Translations under genes and position numbers: made by a program
In this document: positions 5,951 through 6,654 of the stretch, one piece after another
Layout of the letters: each line of letters starts with the position of its first letter
Numbering within the stretch: position 1 is the stretch's first letter
The notes under the pieces: generated by a model
Database searches by the model: none
Told to the model about the DNA's origin: nothing
Seen by the model: only the letters and a program-made list of their open reading frames with translations
Source of the DNA: Bacteroidetes bacterium UBA7692
GTDB lineage: Bacteria > Bacteroidota > Bacteroidia > Chitinophagales > LD1
Assembly: GCA_002482725.1 (NCBI GenBank)
Contig: DLGO01000141.1
Span: forward strand, 30,210-36,863
Reading direction: 5' to 3'
DNA: 6,654 nt

Positions 5951-6654
5951 AAACGTCTTCTAACTTAATTTCCTGCACTTTACCTAATCCTTCCAGTACA
6001 GAGAAGTCGATATCTTTTTTGTTGCCAACTACCAGATAGGCATAAGGCTTTGCTTTTACATGCTTATCGAAGAAGGTTTTCAAGTCCTTGAATTTATAGT
6101 TCTGCGCTTCCTCGTATATCTGTTTGCGGATGTCATAGTTTAGTCCACGCTTTTTGGCCCTGTCCCATGCCCAATACATATCATCACCTGTTATCCAGTC
6201 GCTTTCCAGTGTTTTCACTACGCTCTGGCGGGCACCTTCGTACTGCTGAGGTACATCCGGCATATTATTCAGCAACTTGTTCATTTCTGTAAGTGCGGTC
6301 TTTAGCTTGTCGCTTTGTGTGCCTACATAAGATGTAAGGTAGTGGCTTTCATTTGCATACTGAGGTATGCCAAATGAGCTATATACTGAATAGGCAAGTG
6401 CCATTTTTTCCCTGATTTCCTGGAACATGATACTGGACAATCCACTGCCATAATAGTCGTTGTACAGGAATACTGAAGTGTATAATCCTTTATTAAACAA
6501 CTCGTCTTTGGCAAGCAACATTACCTCTGTTTGCTTCATATTATAATCGCAGAAATAAACTGTGTTTGCATCGATATTCTGTTCCTTATAGGTAACAGCC
6601 TCAGGATAATCTTTCAGCTTTACAGCGGTTTTATGCTCTTTGTTCAATACACCT
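5940..6654 (-). CDS. M16 (insulinase-type) zinc peptidase family, C-terminal part
   Basis: The frame is open to the window edge, so only the last 237 residues of a larger protein are seen; the TTG at 6645-6647 is an internal Leu codon. The segment GSGLSSIMFQEIREKMALAYSVYSSF is the hallmark of the second, non-catalytic M16 module (PF05193 type), and YLTSYVGTQSDKLKTAL fits the strand that follows. The segment ends with YAYLVVGNKKDIDF and a short tail ending in FGY. The zinc motif HxxEH of the first module would be upstream, outside the window, so activity cannot be judged. Bacteroidota members are often about 950-residue, two-repeat, exported peptidases. The gene ends in a palindrome and an intrinsic terminator and is not in an operon with the kinase pair. 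The family call is firm; the substrate is unknown. Confidence 0.9.
   Translation of the reverse strand, partial: GVLNKEHKTAVKLKDYPEAVTYKEQNIDANTVYFCDYNMKQTEVMLLAKDELFNKGLYTSVFLYNDYYGSGLSSIMFQEIREKMALAYSVYSSFGIPQYANESHYLTSYVGTQSDKLKTALTEMNKLLNNMPDVPQQYEGARQSVVKTLESDWITGDDMYWAWDRAKKRGLNYDIRKQIYEEAQNYKFKDLKTFFDKHVKAKPYAYLVVGNKKDIDFSVLEGLGKVQEIKLEDVFGY

Noticed and set aside
5940..6647. M16 frame read as a complete 235-residue gene from TTG 6647
   Set aside because: The frame stays open to the window edge, and the protein begins in the middle of a known two-module family, so it is a fragment cut by the window.

Overview
The window looks like an ordinary chromosomal segment from a member of the Bacteroidota, most likely near Chitinophagaceae/Sphingobacteriia. 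The reasons are an OmpP1/FadL-type porin of the Bacteroidota style, a small DUF4286 protein, a LytS/LytTR two-component pair, a two-module M16 peptidase, starts without clear Shine-Dalgarno sequences, and two exact matches to the Bacteroidota -7 promoter element TAnnTTTG. The taxonomic guess rests on family recognition by eye, not on a search.

Left part, + strand (1-3691). The window opens inside a low-complexity gene (3-983) read in frame 3. It encodes a Gly/Tyr dipeptide tract, a long Pro/Arg/Asn-rich disordered region with 18-residue repeats, and a Gly/Arg tail; its function is unknown. After 41 bp comes an outer-membrane beta-barrel transporter of the OmpP1/FadL family (1025-2521). It is followed by serC, phosphoserine aminotransferase of serine biosynthesis (2576-3691), which probably has its own promoter.

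Right part, - strand (3693-6654). A DUF4286 protein (3693-3995) converges with serC, leaving only 1 bp between the stop codons. Upstream of it, in - strand transcription order, lies a two-component system: a LytS-like membrane histidine kinase (4747-5799) and a LytTR response regulator (4061-4750), overlapping by ATGA. The kinase has a His/Met-rich loop predicted to be periplasmic, which is the most testable functional hint in the window. Further right is the C-terminal part of an M16 (insulinase-type) peptidase (5940-6654, cut by the window edge). It ends in an 18-bp perfect palindrome over its stop codon, followed by a good intrinsic terminator.

The genes do not form an obvious single pathway. 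The kinase and regulator work together; the others look like independent housekeeping or envelope genes. I see no phage, CRISPR, transposon, toxin-antitoxin or defence signature and no clear new system. The observations worth a second look are the His/Met loop, the palindrome, and the repeat protein at the left edge. No stretch over 300 bases lacks a gene; the longest gap is 5800-5939.
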